A stretch of 8,776 bases of DNA from Balneolaceae bacterium (GCA_021767245.1 JAASTO010000101.1:1-8776); one strand, 5' to 3'. Positions 1-7,185 are shown, counted from the first letter of the stretch. Numbers and translations are program-made. The notes: generated by a model not told the origin, from the sequence alone.

Positions 1-1418
1 GCCCAGTTGACCTGTGTGGGCACAAAAAGCTGTGCTTTATTTTCGCCGGTTGCGATCAGGTCGGTCATTCTACCATCTTTATGATAAAAAAGAAGGCCAA
101 CCCCAACCTGAGTGGTATCAAAATCGACCGCTACTTCTATGGTGCCCATATCTCCTGGAGAAGGAATGACCTCGTAATAACGCGCAGCCATGCGGCTTAC
201 GCTGTTCAGGTTTACACTGCTTTCCGGAACGGAGTTAAAGGTCGCCTCCAGGTTAGCATTCGGGTATTCCTCTTTCTCCTTAAATCCGTAGATACCTGTT
301 CCAGTCCGTGACCCGGACGCCAAATGCCACAAATGGTTTTGAACAAAGCTCTCACTGAAATCCTCTCCCTGAGCGGGAAGGATTCGACGCAGGGCATCAT
401 CAATACTGAGGTTATTCTCCGATTCAATTTCCTGCCACACTTCGTGCCACACCGTGGAGCCGAATTTCTCATAATAATAGATCATCCAGCTTACATGCCA
501 GTAAGCTCCCGGTGTACCGGAGCCCGGGGAGTAGAATATCGAACTTGAATTAGGGTTATCAGAATTGATCCCATTTTTAATATAATTGTAGTAATCGTTT
601 ACATCATCATAAACGACTTCTTCCATGAGTGTAGCGTCCATCTCAGACCAGTTAAACGCTCCCGATGGTGATGACCAGTTATTTTGTGCATATTGAATAG
701 CATGCTTGAATTCATGAGCCATGGTTACATAGATCGCCCCGATCTGATCCCCATCCGGATGGGTGTTTTCAGGAAATCCATCAAAATTTGATTCAATGAC
801 GATAAAAGTCCCTCCCGGGGAGGTTGATGAGGTTTCAGTATACCCATAAGCTCCTCCGGCAAGATCATCTTCCACACGCACCTTGTACGTTTGTCCCGGA
901 GGAATGGGATCTGTAAATCCAATGGTCAATACCTCATGGCGATACGATGAGTCGGCCGCTTCTGCCACATGATCGATATAATCAGGCACTCCGTTTCCAT
1001 CATCATCGGTAATTGACACCGAATCGGGGCCCGAGGTTTGGTAAATGATCTCAAATTTACCGGAAGGTGAGATGTAAGACTCTTCGGCCATGGTAGAATT
1101 CTGTGACTCCACCAATCCCAGGCTCTGCGCTTTGGTCAGGATATCACTATCCAGTTCATCCCGGTGCTGATGCAAAAACATGGTGGCCGGTGTGAGACAT
1201 TTGTTGATAGCATGCGTCTCTGAAACGGGTCGCTCCAGCAATTCTAATTGCTGCAGTGCTGCTGATCGCACATCCAGCTCCCCCCTTTCAAACGAGGACT
1301 GCACCGATAGCAAGGTTTCCTGTACCGGCCGGACCTGAGCCGTCAGGATTCCCGGAATAAACAGGATGCACAAAAACGCTCTCTTGAATCTTTTATTTAT
1401 AAATCCGGACTTATGCAT
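1..1418 (-). CDS. Exported zinc metallopeptidase-like protein, N-terminal part (3' end outside window)
   Basis: The reading frame is open from an ATG at 1418 down to the window edge, giving 472 complete codons with no stop. Residues 1-27 look like a Sec signal peptide: a basic start, then a hydrophobic stretch ending ILTAQ. A DDDGNGVPDYID motif (residues 138-149) resembles calcium-binding aspartate loops. The key motif is MAHEFKHAIQYA, with HEFKH at residues 235-239, a zincin HExxH site. About 20 residues later comes NWSEMDATLMEEVVYDD (E259, E266, E267), in the place where related families have a W-x-E-x-x-A-x-x-x-E helix that supplies the third zinc ligand. This architecture matches the MXAN_6640-type putative secreted metalloproteases; peptidase activity itself is inferred. 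The protein should act outside the cytoplasm. A T9SS C-terminal sorting domain would be expected beyond position 1 but cannot be seen. The gene is divergent from trhO across 86 bases, with no clear promoter on its side. Confidence 0.85.
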   Translation of the reverse strand, partial: MHKSGFINKRFKRAFLCILFIPGILTAQVRPVQETLLSVQSSFERGELDVRSAALQQLELLERPVSETHAINKCLTPATMFLHQHRDELDSDILTKAQSLGLVESQNSTMAEESYISPSGKFEIIYQTSGPDSVSITDDDGNGVPDYIDHVAEAADSSYRHEVLTIGFTDPIPPGQTYKVRVEDDLAGGAYGYTETSSTSPGGTFIVIESNFDGFPENTHPDGDQIGAIYVTMAHEFKHAIQYAQNNWSSPSGAFNWSEMDATLMEEVVYDDVNDYYNYIKNGINSDNPNSSSIFYSPGSGTPGAYWHVSWMIYYYEKFGSTVWHEVWQEIESENNLSIDDALRRILPAQGEDFSESFVQNHLWHLASGSRTGTGIYGFKEKEEYPNANLEATFNSVPESSVNLNSVSRMAARYYEVIPSPGDMGTIEVAVDFDTTQVGVGLLFYHKDGRMTDLIATGENKAQLFVPTQVNW

Positions 1419-1504
1419 TGTTTGTATTTTGCTTAACTTTCAGGTTCGCCCAAATGATGAACGTCAAGACCTGACACTTCTTATACTTATAATTTAAGAG
1501 AAAA

Positions 1505-2455
1505 ATGTATCAAGTAATACTTTACTACAACTTCCAGAAGATCGAAGAGCCGGACAGGTTCTGTAAAGCCCATAAAAAATTCTGTAAAGAGATCGGTTTA
1601 AAAGGCCGTATTTATATTTCTGAAGAGGGACTGAATGGAACGTCCGCTGGAACCGAACAGCAGATCGAGGAATACAAGAATTTTGTGTGGTCCATACCCG
1701 GTTTTTCTGATACCGCTTTTAAACAGGATGAATGTGAGTACATTCCCTTTCCGCGGCTGACCTGCAAGGTGCGTGAAGAGATCGTTTCTCTGCATATGGA
1801 CGGTGTGGATCCCAAAAATGGAGGGAATTACCTGGAACCGGAAGAATTTCGTCGTGTGATCGAGGAAGAGGATCATGTGATCATCGACGTGCGCAATAAT
1901 TATGAATCCAAAGTGGGTCATTTTGAAGGCGCTATCAAACCTGACCTCGAGAATTTCTATGACTTTCCGCAATGGCTGGATGACGTGGACATCCCCAAAA
2001 ACAAAAAAGTATTGATGTACTGCACCGGTGGAATCCGGTGTGAAAAGTTCTCTGTATTAATGAAGGAAAAAGGCTGGGAAGATGTGAATCAGCTGCATGG
2101 TGGCATATTACGGTATGGCAAGGAAGAAGGCGGCAAGCATTTTAAAGGAAAATGCTTTGTCTTTGATGACCGACTGGTTGTGCCCGTTAATCCTCAGGAT
2201 CTGGAGCCGATCGCGCGATGCGAGATCACCGGAAAGCCGGCCGATACCTACATCAATTGCGCAAACATGGAATGTAACAAACTCTTTGTATGCTCAGAAG
2301 AAGGTGCCCATCAGATGGAAGGCTGCTGCAGCGAAGAATGTAAGAAAAGTGAATACAAGCGCCCTTTCGATCCTGAAAATGCTTTCAAACCATTCCGAAA
2401 ATGGTACAATTATTTTGGAGAAGATTTCAAGGAACGACCCGTTGGATGCGCGTAA
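1505..2455 (+). CDS. trhO: tRNA uridine(34) hydroxylase, rhodanese-like (TrhO / UPF0176 family)
   Basis: The 316-aa protein matches the TrhO (YceA/UPF0176) family along its whole length. The N-terminal domain (about residues 1-95) carries the family segment GRIYISEEGLNGTSAG. A rhodanese domain follows (about 110-210), with the active-site loop CTGGIRCEK; C173 is at the canonical rhodanese cysteine position and C179 is a second conserved cysteine. The C-terminal part is cysteine-rich (C252, C257, C263, C274, C275, C279), suggesting a zinc-binding module. The family hydroxylates uridine 34 of certain tRNAs using O2, giving 5-hydroxyuridine, the precursor of wobble modifications. The ATG at 1505 is preceded by AAGAG, a weak Shine-Dalgarno site, and a TATAAT at 1488-1493 could be a -10 box, but no -35 partner is well placed. 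Its last 14 bases overlap the proposed start of the pseudouridine synthase, so the two genes are likely cotranscribed. Confidence 0.95.
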   Translation: MYQVILYYNFQKIEEPDRFCKAHKKFCKEIGLKGRIYISEEGLNGTSAGTEQQIEEYKNFVWSIPGFSDTAFKQDECEYIPFPRLTCKVREEIVSLHMDGVDPKNGGNYLEPEEFRRVIEEEDHVIIDVRNNYESKVGHFEGAIKPDLENFYDFPQWLDDVDIPKNKKVLMYCTGGIRCEKFSVLMKEKGWEDVNQLHGGILRYGKEEGGKHFKGKCFVFDDRLVVPVNPQDLEPIARCEITGKPADTYINCANMECNKLFVCSEEGAHQMEGCCSEECKKSEYKRPFDPENAFKPFRKWYNYFGEDFKERPVGCA

Positions 2456-3335
2456 GATCCGCATTGTATCTCCCTATCCCATTACCTATCGTTTCAAGGT
2501 AAACGAGGAATTCCACGGAGAAACCCTGCTTGAGATAATGAGCACGCGGTTCCCTTTTCACAGAAGGCAGGTTTGGGAATATAAGATCAACAACGGTCTG
2601 GTTGGGGTAAATGAAGAAAAAGCAGCTCCTGATCAAGTCCTCAAACTGAGGGATGAAGTGTATCATCACAATCCAAAGGTTGTTGAGCCAACCGTGCCTG
2701 ATGAAGTACAGGTACTTGAAACACAACCCGATTACCTGATTGCCTACAAACCGGCTCCCCTGCCCATGCATCCCGGAGGACGGTACAATAAAAATTCCAT
2801 GACAGAGATCCTGAAAAATCAGGGGTATGGCGACCTGAGAATTGTACATCGGCTGGATGCGGTTACTTCCGGTCTCGTCCTGTTTGCCCGCAACAAAGAA
2901 TTTGCCAGGCAGGCGATGCTTAACTTCAGCCGATCTGAAGTCCGCAAAACCTATTATGCCAAAGTTGCGGGAACACCTAAGGAGCGCACCATGACGATCG
3001 ATGCACCCATTCGGCGTAAGACGGGGTTTGTGTTTGAATCCAAACTGGGCCTTACCCGTGCTAAAGAAGCCATCACCGAATTTGAGGTCGTTGAAAAAAG
3101 CACAGATTCTTCCATCATAAAGTGCCACCCAAAAACAGGGCGTACCCATCAGATACGACTGCACCTGGAGCAGTGGGGCTACCCCATCATTGACGATCCG
3201 ATATATGGCCTGAAAGGAGACAAAAGTAGTCAAACCGCCCAAAAAAAAGCCATCAGTTTACTGAATGCGGGTTTGGAAATTGACTCACTGGGCATCAAAG
3301 CCGAGCTGGAAATTCCGGAAAGCTGGAGAGGATAA
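2442..3335 (+). CDS. RluA-family pseudouridine synthase
   Basis: The 297-aa product (from the proposed start) is a pseudouridine synthase of the RluA/RluC/RluD class, isomerising uridine to pseudouridine in rRNA or tRNA. An S4-like RNA-binding region covers about residues 25-65. The catalytic motif is HRLDAVTSG, with catalytic D139. The later family segment KTGRTHQIRLHLEQWG starts at residue 231, followed by PIIDDPIYG. The substrate uridine cannot be told from sequence. Start choice: the frame is open far upstream inside trhO, but similarity only begins around the segment ARKIRIVSPYPITYRF. TTG at 2442 has AAGGA at 2429-2433, eight bases upstream, and lies just before the trhO stop, which suggests translational coupling. 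An in-frame ATG at 2379 would add 21 residues without family resemblance and is the main alternative. The gene ends just before a large palindrome shared with the convergent hydrolase. Confidence 0.9.
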   Translation: MDARKIRIVSPYPITYRFKVNEEFHGETLLEIMSTRFPFHRRQVWEYKINNGLVGVNEEKAAPDQVLKLRDEVYHHNPKVVEPTVPDEVQVLETQPDYLIAYKPAPLPMHPGGRYNKNSMTEILKNQGYGDLRIVHRLDAVTSGLVLFARNKEFARQAMLNFSRSEVRKTYYAKVAGTPKERTMTIDAPIRRKTGFVFESKLGLTRAKEAITEFEVVEKSTDSSIIKCHPKTGRTHQIRLHLEQWGYPIIDDPIYGLKGDKSSQTAQKKAISLLNAGLEIDSLGIKAELEIPESWRG

Positions 3336-3414
3336 GGTACAAGGCTCAAGGTGTTAGGTTTTAGGATTTACTTGCACCTTGCACCTTGCACCTTGCACCT
3401 AAAACCTAACACCT
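3336..3414. terminator. Palindromic repeat element between convergent genes, likely bidirectional terminator
   Basis: Two perfectly complementary 17-base arms lie at 3349-3365 (AGGTGTTAGGTTTTAGG) and 3398-3414. Between them are four exact tandem copies of CTTGCAC (3371-3398). GGTACAAGG at 3336-3344 is a near inverted copy of CCTTGCACC, with one mismatch. The right arm runs to the last bases of the hydrolase stop codon (TAG, 3415-3413 on the minus strand). Placement between the ends of two convergent genes and the strong stem suggest it stops transcription from both sides, although it lacks a clear U-tract. It could also be a dispersed chromosomal repeat that settled in a permissive site. Confidence 0.6.
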
Positions 3415-4201
3415 ATTTAAAGAATGCTTCTGCGATTCGGGCAAATTGTTTGGGTTTGTCGAGGAAGGCATAGTGGCCGGCATCTTCAATAATAACCAAA
3501 GCCGCATGCTCAATACCCTTTTCAATACGCTGACCCTGATAGACCGGAGTGGCATCGTCATTACGTCCCCAGATCAACAGTACCTCGTGCGGAATATTGG
3601 GCAAACATGGCTCAAGATATTCGGTCACGGACCTCACAAAGGTCTCTCTCATCACCCCGGATAATTCGCTGTATTCGCTTGAACCCAGGCTTTTCCACAC
3701 CGATGTATTCCTCAGCCAGCTCAAGGCTTTTTCTCTGAGGCTTCCCGGGAGTATCATGAATGGGGCCTTAAGCGTTTTGGCCGTGTATTTCCTGATATAA
3801 TATTTCATAGATCGTTTTGGTTTCATCCCGGCTCCTCCCGTGATCAATACCCTATTGATGTGAGCTTTTCCAAATTCTCGCGCGAGTAGTTTCAGAATTA
3901 TCCTTCCGCCAAAAGAATGAACCAGAACATCTACTTTTTCATAAGGCAGGTCATTAATAAAAGCCTCAACCGCGTCGGCATAATCATCGATCGACCAGCC
4001 GCGGTCAGGTTCCGGAGAGTCTCCAAATCCCGGAAGGTCCAGTACATAGCTTTTCCGTAAGCGTGAAAGGTTTTTAGCCACCGGCATCATCACACGTTTA
4101 CTGCTCCCCCAGCCATGCAGTACCACCAAAGGTTTGCCATCCCCAATGGTTTGATAGATGATAGATTGGTCGCCGTAATTAAAAGTGTGATTTTCTGCCA
4201 T
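3413..4201 (-). CDS. Alpha/beta hydrolase
   Basis: The 262-aa protein has the classical alpha/beta hydrolase fold signatures, numbered from ATG 4201. The oxyanion-hole segment is LVVLHGWG (residues 25-32), followed by LDLPGFGDSPEP. The nucleophile elbow is VHSFGG with Ser96. The acid is likely D215 in WGRNDDATP, and the catalytic histidine is H243 in AGHYAF. A cap-like insertion rich in basic and hydrophobic residues lies at about 125-190. There is no signal peptide, so it should be cytoplasmic. The substrate cannot be assigned; esterases, C-C hydrolases and haloperoxidase-like enzymes share this pattern. The frame extends to an ATG at 4246, adding 15 residues unrelated to the fold, so the internal ATG at 4201 is preferred. 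The gene converges on the pseudouridine synthase and diverges from the comEA-like gene. Confidence 0.88.
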   Translation of the reverse strand: MAENHTFNYGDQSIIYQTIGDGKPLVVLHGWGSSKRVMMPVAKNLSRLRKSYVLDLPGFGDSPEPDRGWSIDDYADAVEAFINDLPYEKVDVLVHSFGGRIILKLLAREFGKAHINRVLITGGAGMKPKRSMKYYIRKYTAKTLKAPFMILPGSLREKALSWLRNTSVWKSLGSSEYSELSGVMRETFVRSVTEYLEPCLPNIPHEVLLIWGRNDDATPVYQGQRIEKGIEHAALVIIEDAGHYAFLDKPKQFARIAEAFFK

Positions 4202-4289
4202 GATCTGAATTTTGCCAAACTTCACACTTCCTGCAGACTGATACAAGAATATTATTGAGTTTTTCCTTCCTCAAACTCATATTACTCAG

Positions 4290-4850
4290 ATGAAGCTCAA
4301 TAATTTCAAACGAAAGGCCTTTTTCTGGATCGATAAGTTACAGATCACGCGAAAAGAGCGTGTTTCTTTCACCTTATTGCTGTTTATTTTGAGCCTGATG
4401 TTTTTGAGTTCATTCTTCATCAAACAAAAACTGAACTATCAGCAGGAGGAGTATGATGAGATCCTTGCTCTGTTTGAAGAACGAACTAAATTAGCCGAGC
4501 AGGAACAGGCCACCATTGCCGAAAAATATAATCCTGATTTTACAGTTAGTAACGATGAAAATACCGATACTCAACCGGCTGTGACTCAATCGGTGACTTC
4601 AGAACCGATGGATTCGGATGAAACTCCCGAGAAGGAGATCGAATCGGTTCCGGAGATCATTAATATTAACACAGCCGGACTTGCAGAACTTCAAACCCTG
4701 GATGGCATCGGACCCACTTACGCCGGCAGGATCATTGAATACCGTGAGGCGAATGGTGGATTCAAGACTATTGAGGAACTCATAAATATAAAGGGCATTG
4801 GTGAAAAACGACTGGAAGCCATCCGCCCGTATGTAACTTTAGAGCCATAA
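4290..4850 (+). CDS. Membrane-anchored ComEA-like helix-hairpin-helix protein
   Basis: The 186-aa protein has three parts. Residues 1-24 are basic (KRK, RKER), and residues 25-44 form one hydrophobic membrane helix, giving an N-in, C-out signal anchor by the positive-inside rule. Residues 46-80 are charged and look helical or coiled-coil. An acidic low-complexity linker (about 85-123) leads to the ComEA-type domain at 125-186, which starts NINTAGLAELQTLDGIGPTY and has two hairpins, LDGIGPTYAGRI and IKGIGEKRLEAI. This domain binds DNA without sequence specificity; in ComEA it captures incoming DNA outside the membrane during natural transformation. That role is inferred here, as no other competence gene is visible. 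The coiled-coil-like stalk and linker are longer than in a minimal ComEA. A 7-bp inverted repeat (4256-4262 / 4273-4279) lies in its leader. It is followed after 21 bases by porX and is probably in the same transcript. Confidence 0.88.
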   Translation: MKLNNFKRKAFFWIDKLQITRKERVSFTLLLFILSLMFLSSFFIKQKLNYQQEEYDEILALFEERTKLAEQEQATIAEKYNPDFTVSNDENTDTQPAVTQSVTSEPMDSDETPEKEIESVPEIININTAGLAELQTLDGIGPTYAGRIIEYREANGGFKTIEELINIKGIGEKRLEAIRPYVTLEP

Positions 4851-4871
4851 TAGAGGTTAGACAACAGGCTT

Positions 4872-6413
4872 ATGCCAAGAATACTATGGGCTGATGATGA
4901 GATCGATCATCTGCAATCACACATCATTTTTTTAGAGAAAAAGGGATTTGATATCACTCCGGTAACCAATGGAGCCGATGCCATCAGCCTTATTGAAAGC
5001 GAGGCGTTTGATATCGTATATCTGGATGAACAAATGCCCGGCATGGGCGGCATCGAAACGCTCGAAAGGATCAAGGCCATACAGCCATCGCTTCCCGTGG
5101 TCATGATCACCAAGAGTGAGGAAGAATCTATCATGGAAGATGCTATCGGTGGGAAGATCTCAGACTACCTTATCAAACCCGTTAATCCGAATCAGATATT
5201 ACTGACTACCAAACGATTATTGGAACGCGGGCGGCTCCAATCAGAGAAATCGGCTCAAACCTATCTGAGACAATTCAATGAACTTTCATCCCGCATTCAC
5301 CCCGGCACACACTGGAAGGAATGGATCGATGTGTACAAAGAGCTGACCCAATGGGAGATCGATCTCGGTGATGGCGATGAAGGATTGAAGCAGGTCCTGT
5401 CCGATCAGTTTCAGCAGGCTAACAAAGAGTTCGGAAAGTTTATGGATCAGGAGTATCGGAAATGGATGCGAACGGATGAAAACCGACCCATGCTTTCTCC
5501 CGAGATCATAAAAAAGTACGTGAATCCTCATCTGGATAAAGGGGAAAACGTCATGTTCTTCATCATCGATTGTATGCGTTATGACCAATGGCTGTTGTTT
5601 GAGCCGTTCTTATCCAGCTACTTTACCATCAATACGGATTTTTATTACTCTATTTTACCCACAGCCACGCCCTATTCCAGAAATGCGATCTTTTCCGGGC
5701 TTTATCCGGCTGATATTGAGCGTATGTATCCTGAATTGTGGCAGCAGGGGCAGGATGAATCCTCCCTGAATCGGCATGAAGAGGAATTACTGAAGCGACA
5801 GCTGGATCGCCACGGCATCGATATCAACTTCAAATATGAAAAGATCCTGAATGCCGATGCCGGTAGAAAGGTGGCTGACCGGATCGGAAGTTATGCTCAA
5901 TCGCGTTTAGCGGCTTTTGTCTTCAATTTCGTGGATACCCTGGTTCATTCTCGTTCTGATTCCGATGTCATCAAAGAGCTGGCTCCGGACGTTTCAGCCT
6001 TCCGTTCAGTAACCGAAGCCTGGTTTCAGCACTCTACCCTGCTTCAGATGTTCAAGGGACTGGCGAAGGAAGATGTTACCCTGATCATTACCACCGACCA
6101 CGGTTCAGTGCGTGCTCTCCGGGATACCAAGGTGTATGGCGATAAGGACACAGCCACAAATTTGCGCTACAAATATGGCCGCAACCTAAAAGCTGATGAG
6201 TCCGAGACCGTCATCTTTATGGATGATCCAGAGCAATTCAGATTACCAAAAGTAGGTGCCGTCAATAATTATATGGTGGCACGGGAGGATTACTATTTTG
6301 TCTATCCCACCAACTATCACAAGTATCAGAATATGTACCGCGATACTTTTCAACACGGCGGGGCTTCCATGGAGGAAGTTATTTTACCAATTGCCACGTT
6401 GAAGCCGAAGTAG
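4872..6413 (+). CDS. porX: PorX: response regulator with PglZ (alkaline-phosphatase superfamily) domain, T9SS regulator
   Basis: The 513-aa protein starts with a CheY-like receiver (about 1-120) that keeps all key residues: acidic pair D8/D9, phospho-acceptor D52 in YLDEQMPGM, T80 in VMITK and K102 in IKPVN. A helical linker (about 120-205) precedes a PglZ domain with the metal and catalytic motifs of the alkaline-phosphatase superfamily: FFIIDCMRYD (D233), TATPYSRNAIFSG (T266 as likely nucleophile), DTLVHSRSD (D355, H359), ITTDHGS (D409, H410) and FQHGGASMEE (H495). In Porphyromonas and Flavobacterium PorX is phosphorylated by PorY, controls T9SS gene expression and hydrolyses oligonucleotide signals through the PglZ domain. 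All expected residues are present, so both functions are likely retained here. There is no DNA-binding domain. In many Bacteroidota porX lies next to tsaE; here 804 bases of repeats separate them. No sensor kinase or T9SS structural gene is in the window. Confidence 0.94.
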   Translation: MPRILWADDEIDHLQSHIIFLEKKGFDITPVTNGADAISLIESEAFDIVYLDEQMPGMGGIETLERIKAIQPSLPVVMITKSEEESIMEDAIGGKISDYLIKPVNPNQILLTTKRLLERGRLQSEKSAQTYLRQFNELSSRIHPGTHWKEWIDVYKELTQWEIDLGDGDEGLKQVLSDQFQQANKEFGKFMDQEYRKWMRTDENRPMLSPEIIKKYVNPHLDKGENVMFFIIDCMRYDQWLLFEPFLSSYFTINTDFYYSILPTATPYSRNAIFSGLYPADIERMYPELWQQGQDESSLNRHEEELLKRQLDRHGIDINFKYEKILNADAGRKVADRIGSYAQSRLAAFVFNFVDTLVHSRSDSDVIKELAPDVSAFRSVTEAWFQHSTLLQMFKGLAKEDVTLIITTDHGSVRALRDTKVYGDKDTATNLRYKYGRNLKADESETVIFMDDPEQFRLPKVGAVNNYMVAREDYYFVYPTNYHKYQNMYRDTFQHGGASMEEVILPIATLKPK

Positions 6414-6436
6414 AGAAAGGAATATTGAATAACGAA

Positions 6437-6457
6437 CCTGCCTCGCCGGCAGGCAGG
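6437..6457. repeat. Inverted repeat CCTGCCT/AGGCAGG
   Basis: Seven-base arms at 6437-6443 and 6451-6457 enclose the GC-rich loop CGCCGGC. It sits 23 bases after the porX stop, inside text (GAATATTGAATAACGAA, AAGGAATAATGAAT) of a kind resembling the segment at 7948-7972. It lacks a following T-tract, so it is a weak candidate for the porX terminator and more likely a dispersed palindrome. Confidence 0.5.
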
Positions 6458-6514
6458 CAAGGAATAATGAATCCCTGGGTTTCTAACCTATCCTGGTGAA
6501 CTCGTTCCCAACCT

Positions 6515-6531
6515 TCCCGATATAATCGGGA
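6515..6531. repeat. Inverted repeat TCCCGAT/ATCGGGA
   Basis: Seven-base perfect arms (6515-6521 and 6525-6531) enclose the loop ATA. It is a compact hairpin with no following T-tract, so a terminator role is unlikely; it fits the repeat cluster. Confidence 0.45.
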
Positions 6532-6687
6532 GAATGCCTGACAGAACCTCCGGTTCGAGTAGTTGTCATTCGTATTGTCCGCTTTCCATTCCGATAAGTT
6601 CCACGATCGACTGCGTTGCCTAACCTCCGACAACCCCCATATACTAAGTCACCCACCGGGCGTAGGTTTTTTGTTTTACCATTTTAA

Positions 6688-6707
6688 CCCCGCCCTGAAG
6701 GACGGGG
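6688..6707. repeat. GC-rich hairpin CCCCGCCC-TGAA-GGACGGGG
   Basis: Eight-base arms (6688-6695 and 6700-6707) pair with a single C/A mismatch around a TGAA loop. A second small hairpin follows ten bases later. The pair resembles composite palindromic repeats common in environmental Bacteroidota-like genomes, which is a recollection and not a database match. Confidence 0.5.
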
Positions 6708-6717
6708 CTATTGATTT

Positions 6718-6732
6718 CATCCCGTTGGGATG
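6718..6732. repeat. Small hairpin CATCCCGTTGGGATG
   Basis: Six-base perfect arms (6718-6723 and 6727-6732) enclose the loop GTT. It directly follows the GC-rich hairpin at 6688-6707 and probably belongs to the same composite repeat. Confidence 0.45.
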
Positions 6733-6775
6733 AGTCCACAAGTATACGCTCCCCGATACTACAAATTCGGTCTTT

Positions 6776-6935
6776 CGGTCCATCGCAAATCGGTGAATCG
6801 GTCGTTCCATTCATCAATCCTAATCCGTGACCATCCGCAAGAACCGTGTAATCCGCGTTCCATTCCGAAGTGTTTTACTAATGAATGTACCATTTGTGAA
6901 TCGCGGATTCAGGGGATTTTTGGATTTCGCAGATG
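6776..6935. repeat. AATCCG-rich repetitive block
   Basis: This stretch repeats AATCSG-type words (AATCGG, AATCCG and their complements) in both orientations. AATCCGCG at 6850-6857 is complementary to CGCGGATT at 6902-6909, so the block can fold with a loop of about 44 bases. It codes for nothing recognisable. It resembles a dispersed non-coding repeat, but copy number elsewhere is not visible here. Confidence 0.35.
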
Positions 6936-6964
6936 TCTGATCTTCCACCGTCCCTCCACCGGCC

Positions 6965-6984
6965 ATCCCCGCGCAGGCGGGGAT
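6965..6984. repeat. REP-like hairpin ATCCCCGC-GCAG-GCGGGGAT
   Basis: Perfect eight-base arms (6965-6972 and 6977-6984) enclose the tetraloop GCAG. The CATCCCCGC...GCGGGGATCT form is that of REP-type palindromes widespread in bacteria, which in other genomes are moved by RAYT-type transposases. No RAYT gene is in this window. Confidence 0.55.
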
Positions 6985-7024
6985 CTAATAGCTTGATAAT
7001 GCACCACCATTCAACTTAGCACTA

Positions 7025-7045
7025 GCGCGGGCGTCTCGCCTGTGC
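7025..7045. repeat. Hairpin GCGCGGGCG-TCT-CGCCTGTGC
   Basis: Nine-base arms (7025-7033 and 7037-7045) pair with two G-T wobbles around the loop TCT. The wobbles (T in the right arm) mean the DNA palindrome is imperfect while an RNA hairpin would be intact. It belongs to the repeat cluster. Confidence 0.45.
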
Positions 7046-7079
7046 GGTGGCAGAATAAAGTTCGTTACTTAATCATAAG

Positions 7080-7123
7080 TAAATCCCGTAGGGGCAATTC
7101 ATGAATTGCCCCTACGGGATTTA
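7080..7123. repeat. Perfect 44-base palindrome
   Basis: Positions 7080-7101 are the exact reverse complement of 7102-7123, with no loop and no mismatch. The core reads GGGGCAATTCATGAATTGCC, flanked by CCCGTA and TACGGG, with TAAAT/ATTTA-like ends. A similar core occurs as a dispersed palindromic repeat in many bacteria (recollection). Such a long perfect cruciform is hard to maintain in replicating DNA, so it may be a recent insertion. Confidence 0.75.
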
Positions 7124-7151
7124 TCTTCTCGAATCCATGCCCCACATTTTT

Positions 7152-7185
7152 CCCAAAGATGATAACAAAGGGTATTATCTTTGGG
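7152..7185 (+). terminator. Hairpin followed by T-rich run upstream of tsaE
   Basis: Arms of 13 bases (7152-7164, CCCAAAGATGATA; 7173-7185, TATTATCTTTGGG) pair with one G-T, around an eight-base loop, and are followed by TGTTTTT (7186-7192). This is the shape of an intrinsic terminator for plus-strand transcripts. The right arm also contains the best promoter element for tsaE, so the structure may be an operator or a combined terminator/promoter. Confidence 0.5.
7176..7183 (+). promoter_or_regulatory. Bacteroidota-type -7 element (TATCTTTG) for tsaE
   Basis: TATCTTTG is an exact match to TAnnTTTG, the -7 consensus of the primary sigma factor in Bacteroidota. It lies 34 bases before the tsaE ATG, giving a plausible leader of about 28 bases. 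A clear TTTG at -33 is not present; a T-run at 7147-7151 is the nearest candidate. The element lies inside the right arm of an inverted repeat. Confidence 0.45.

Noticed and set aside
1471..1493. Sigma-70-like promoter CTGACA...TATAAT before trhO
   Set aside because: The spacing is 11 bases, too short for a functional pair; only the TATAAT alone is kept as a weak note.
1598..1972. Open frame of 124 codons on the minus strand within trhO
   Set aside because: It lies entirely opposite the well-supported trhO coding sequence and has no recognisable motif.
2427..3242. Long open frame of 271 codons on the minus strand opposite the pseudouridine synthase
   Set aside because: It is antisense to a gene with clear family motifs, and its translation shows no recognisable domain.
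3371..3398. CTTGCAC tandem copies considered as a CRISPR-like array
   Set aside because: The unit is 7 bases with no spacers, so it is a simple tandem repeat within a palindrome.
6546..6570. GGTTCGAGT resembling a tRNA T-loop
   Set aside because: The flanking bases cannot form a T stem, and no acceptor, D or anticodon arms are found around it.
6617..6730. Possible integron attC site (GCCTAAC on the left, GTTGGGA on the right)
   Set aside because: The right core ends in A and so fails GTTRRRY; the inner L boxes are not convincing, and no integrase or cassette structure is present.
6379..6996. Short open frames on both strands in the porX-tsaE spacer
   Set aside because: Their translations are composed of repeat and palindrome sequence (for example HPRAGGD-type strings) and match no protein family I recognise.
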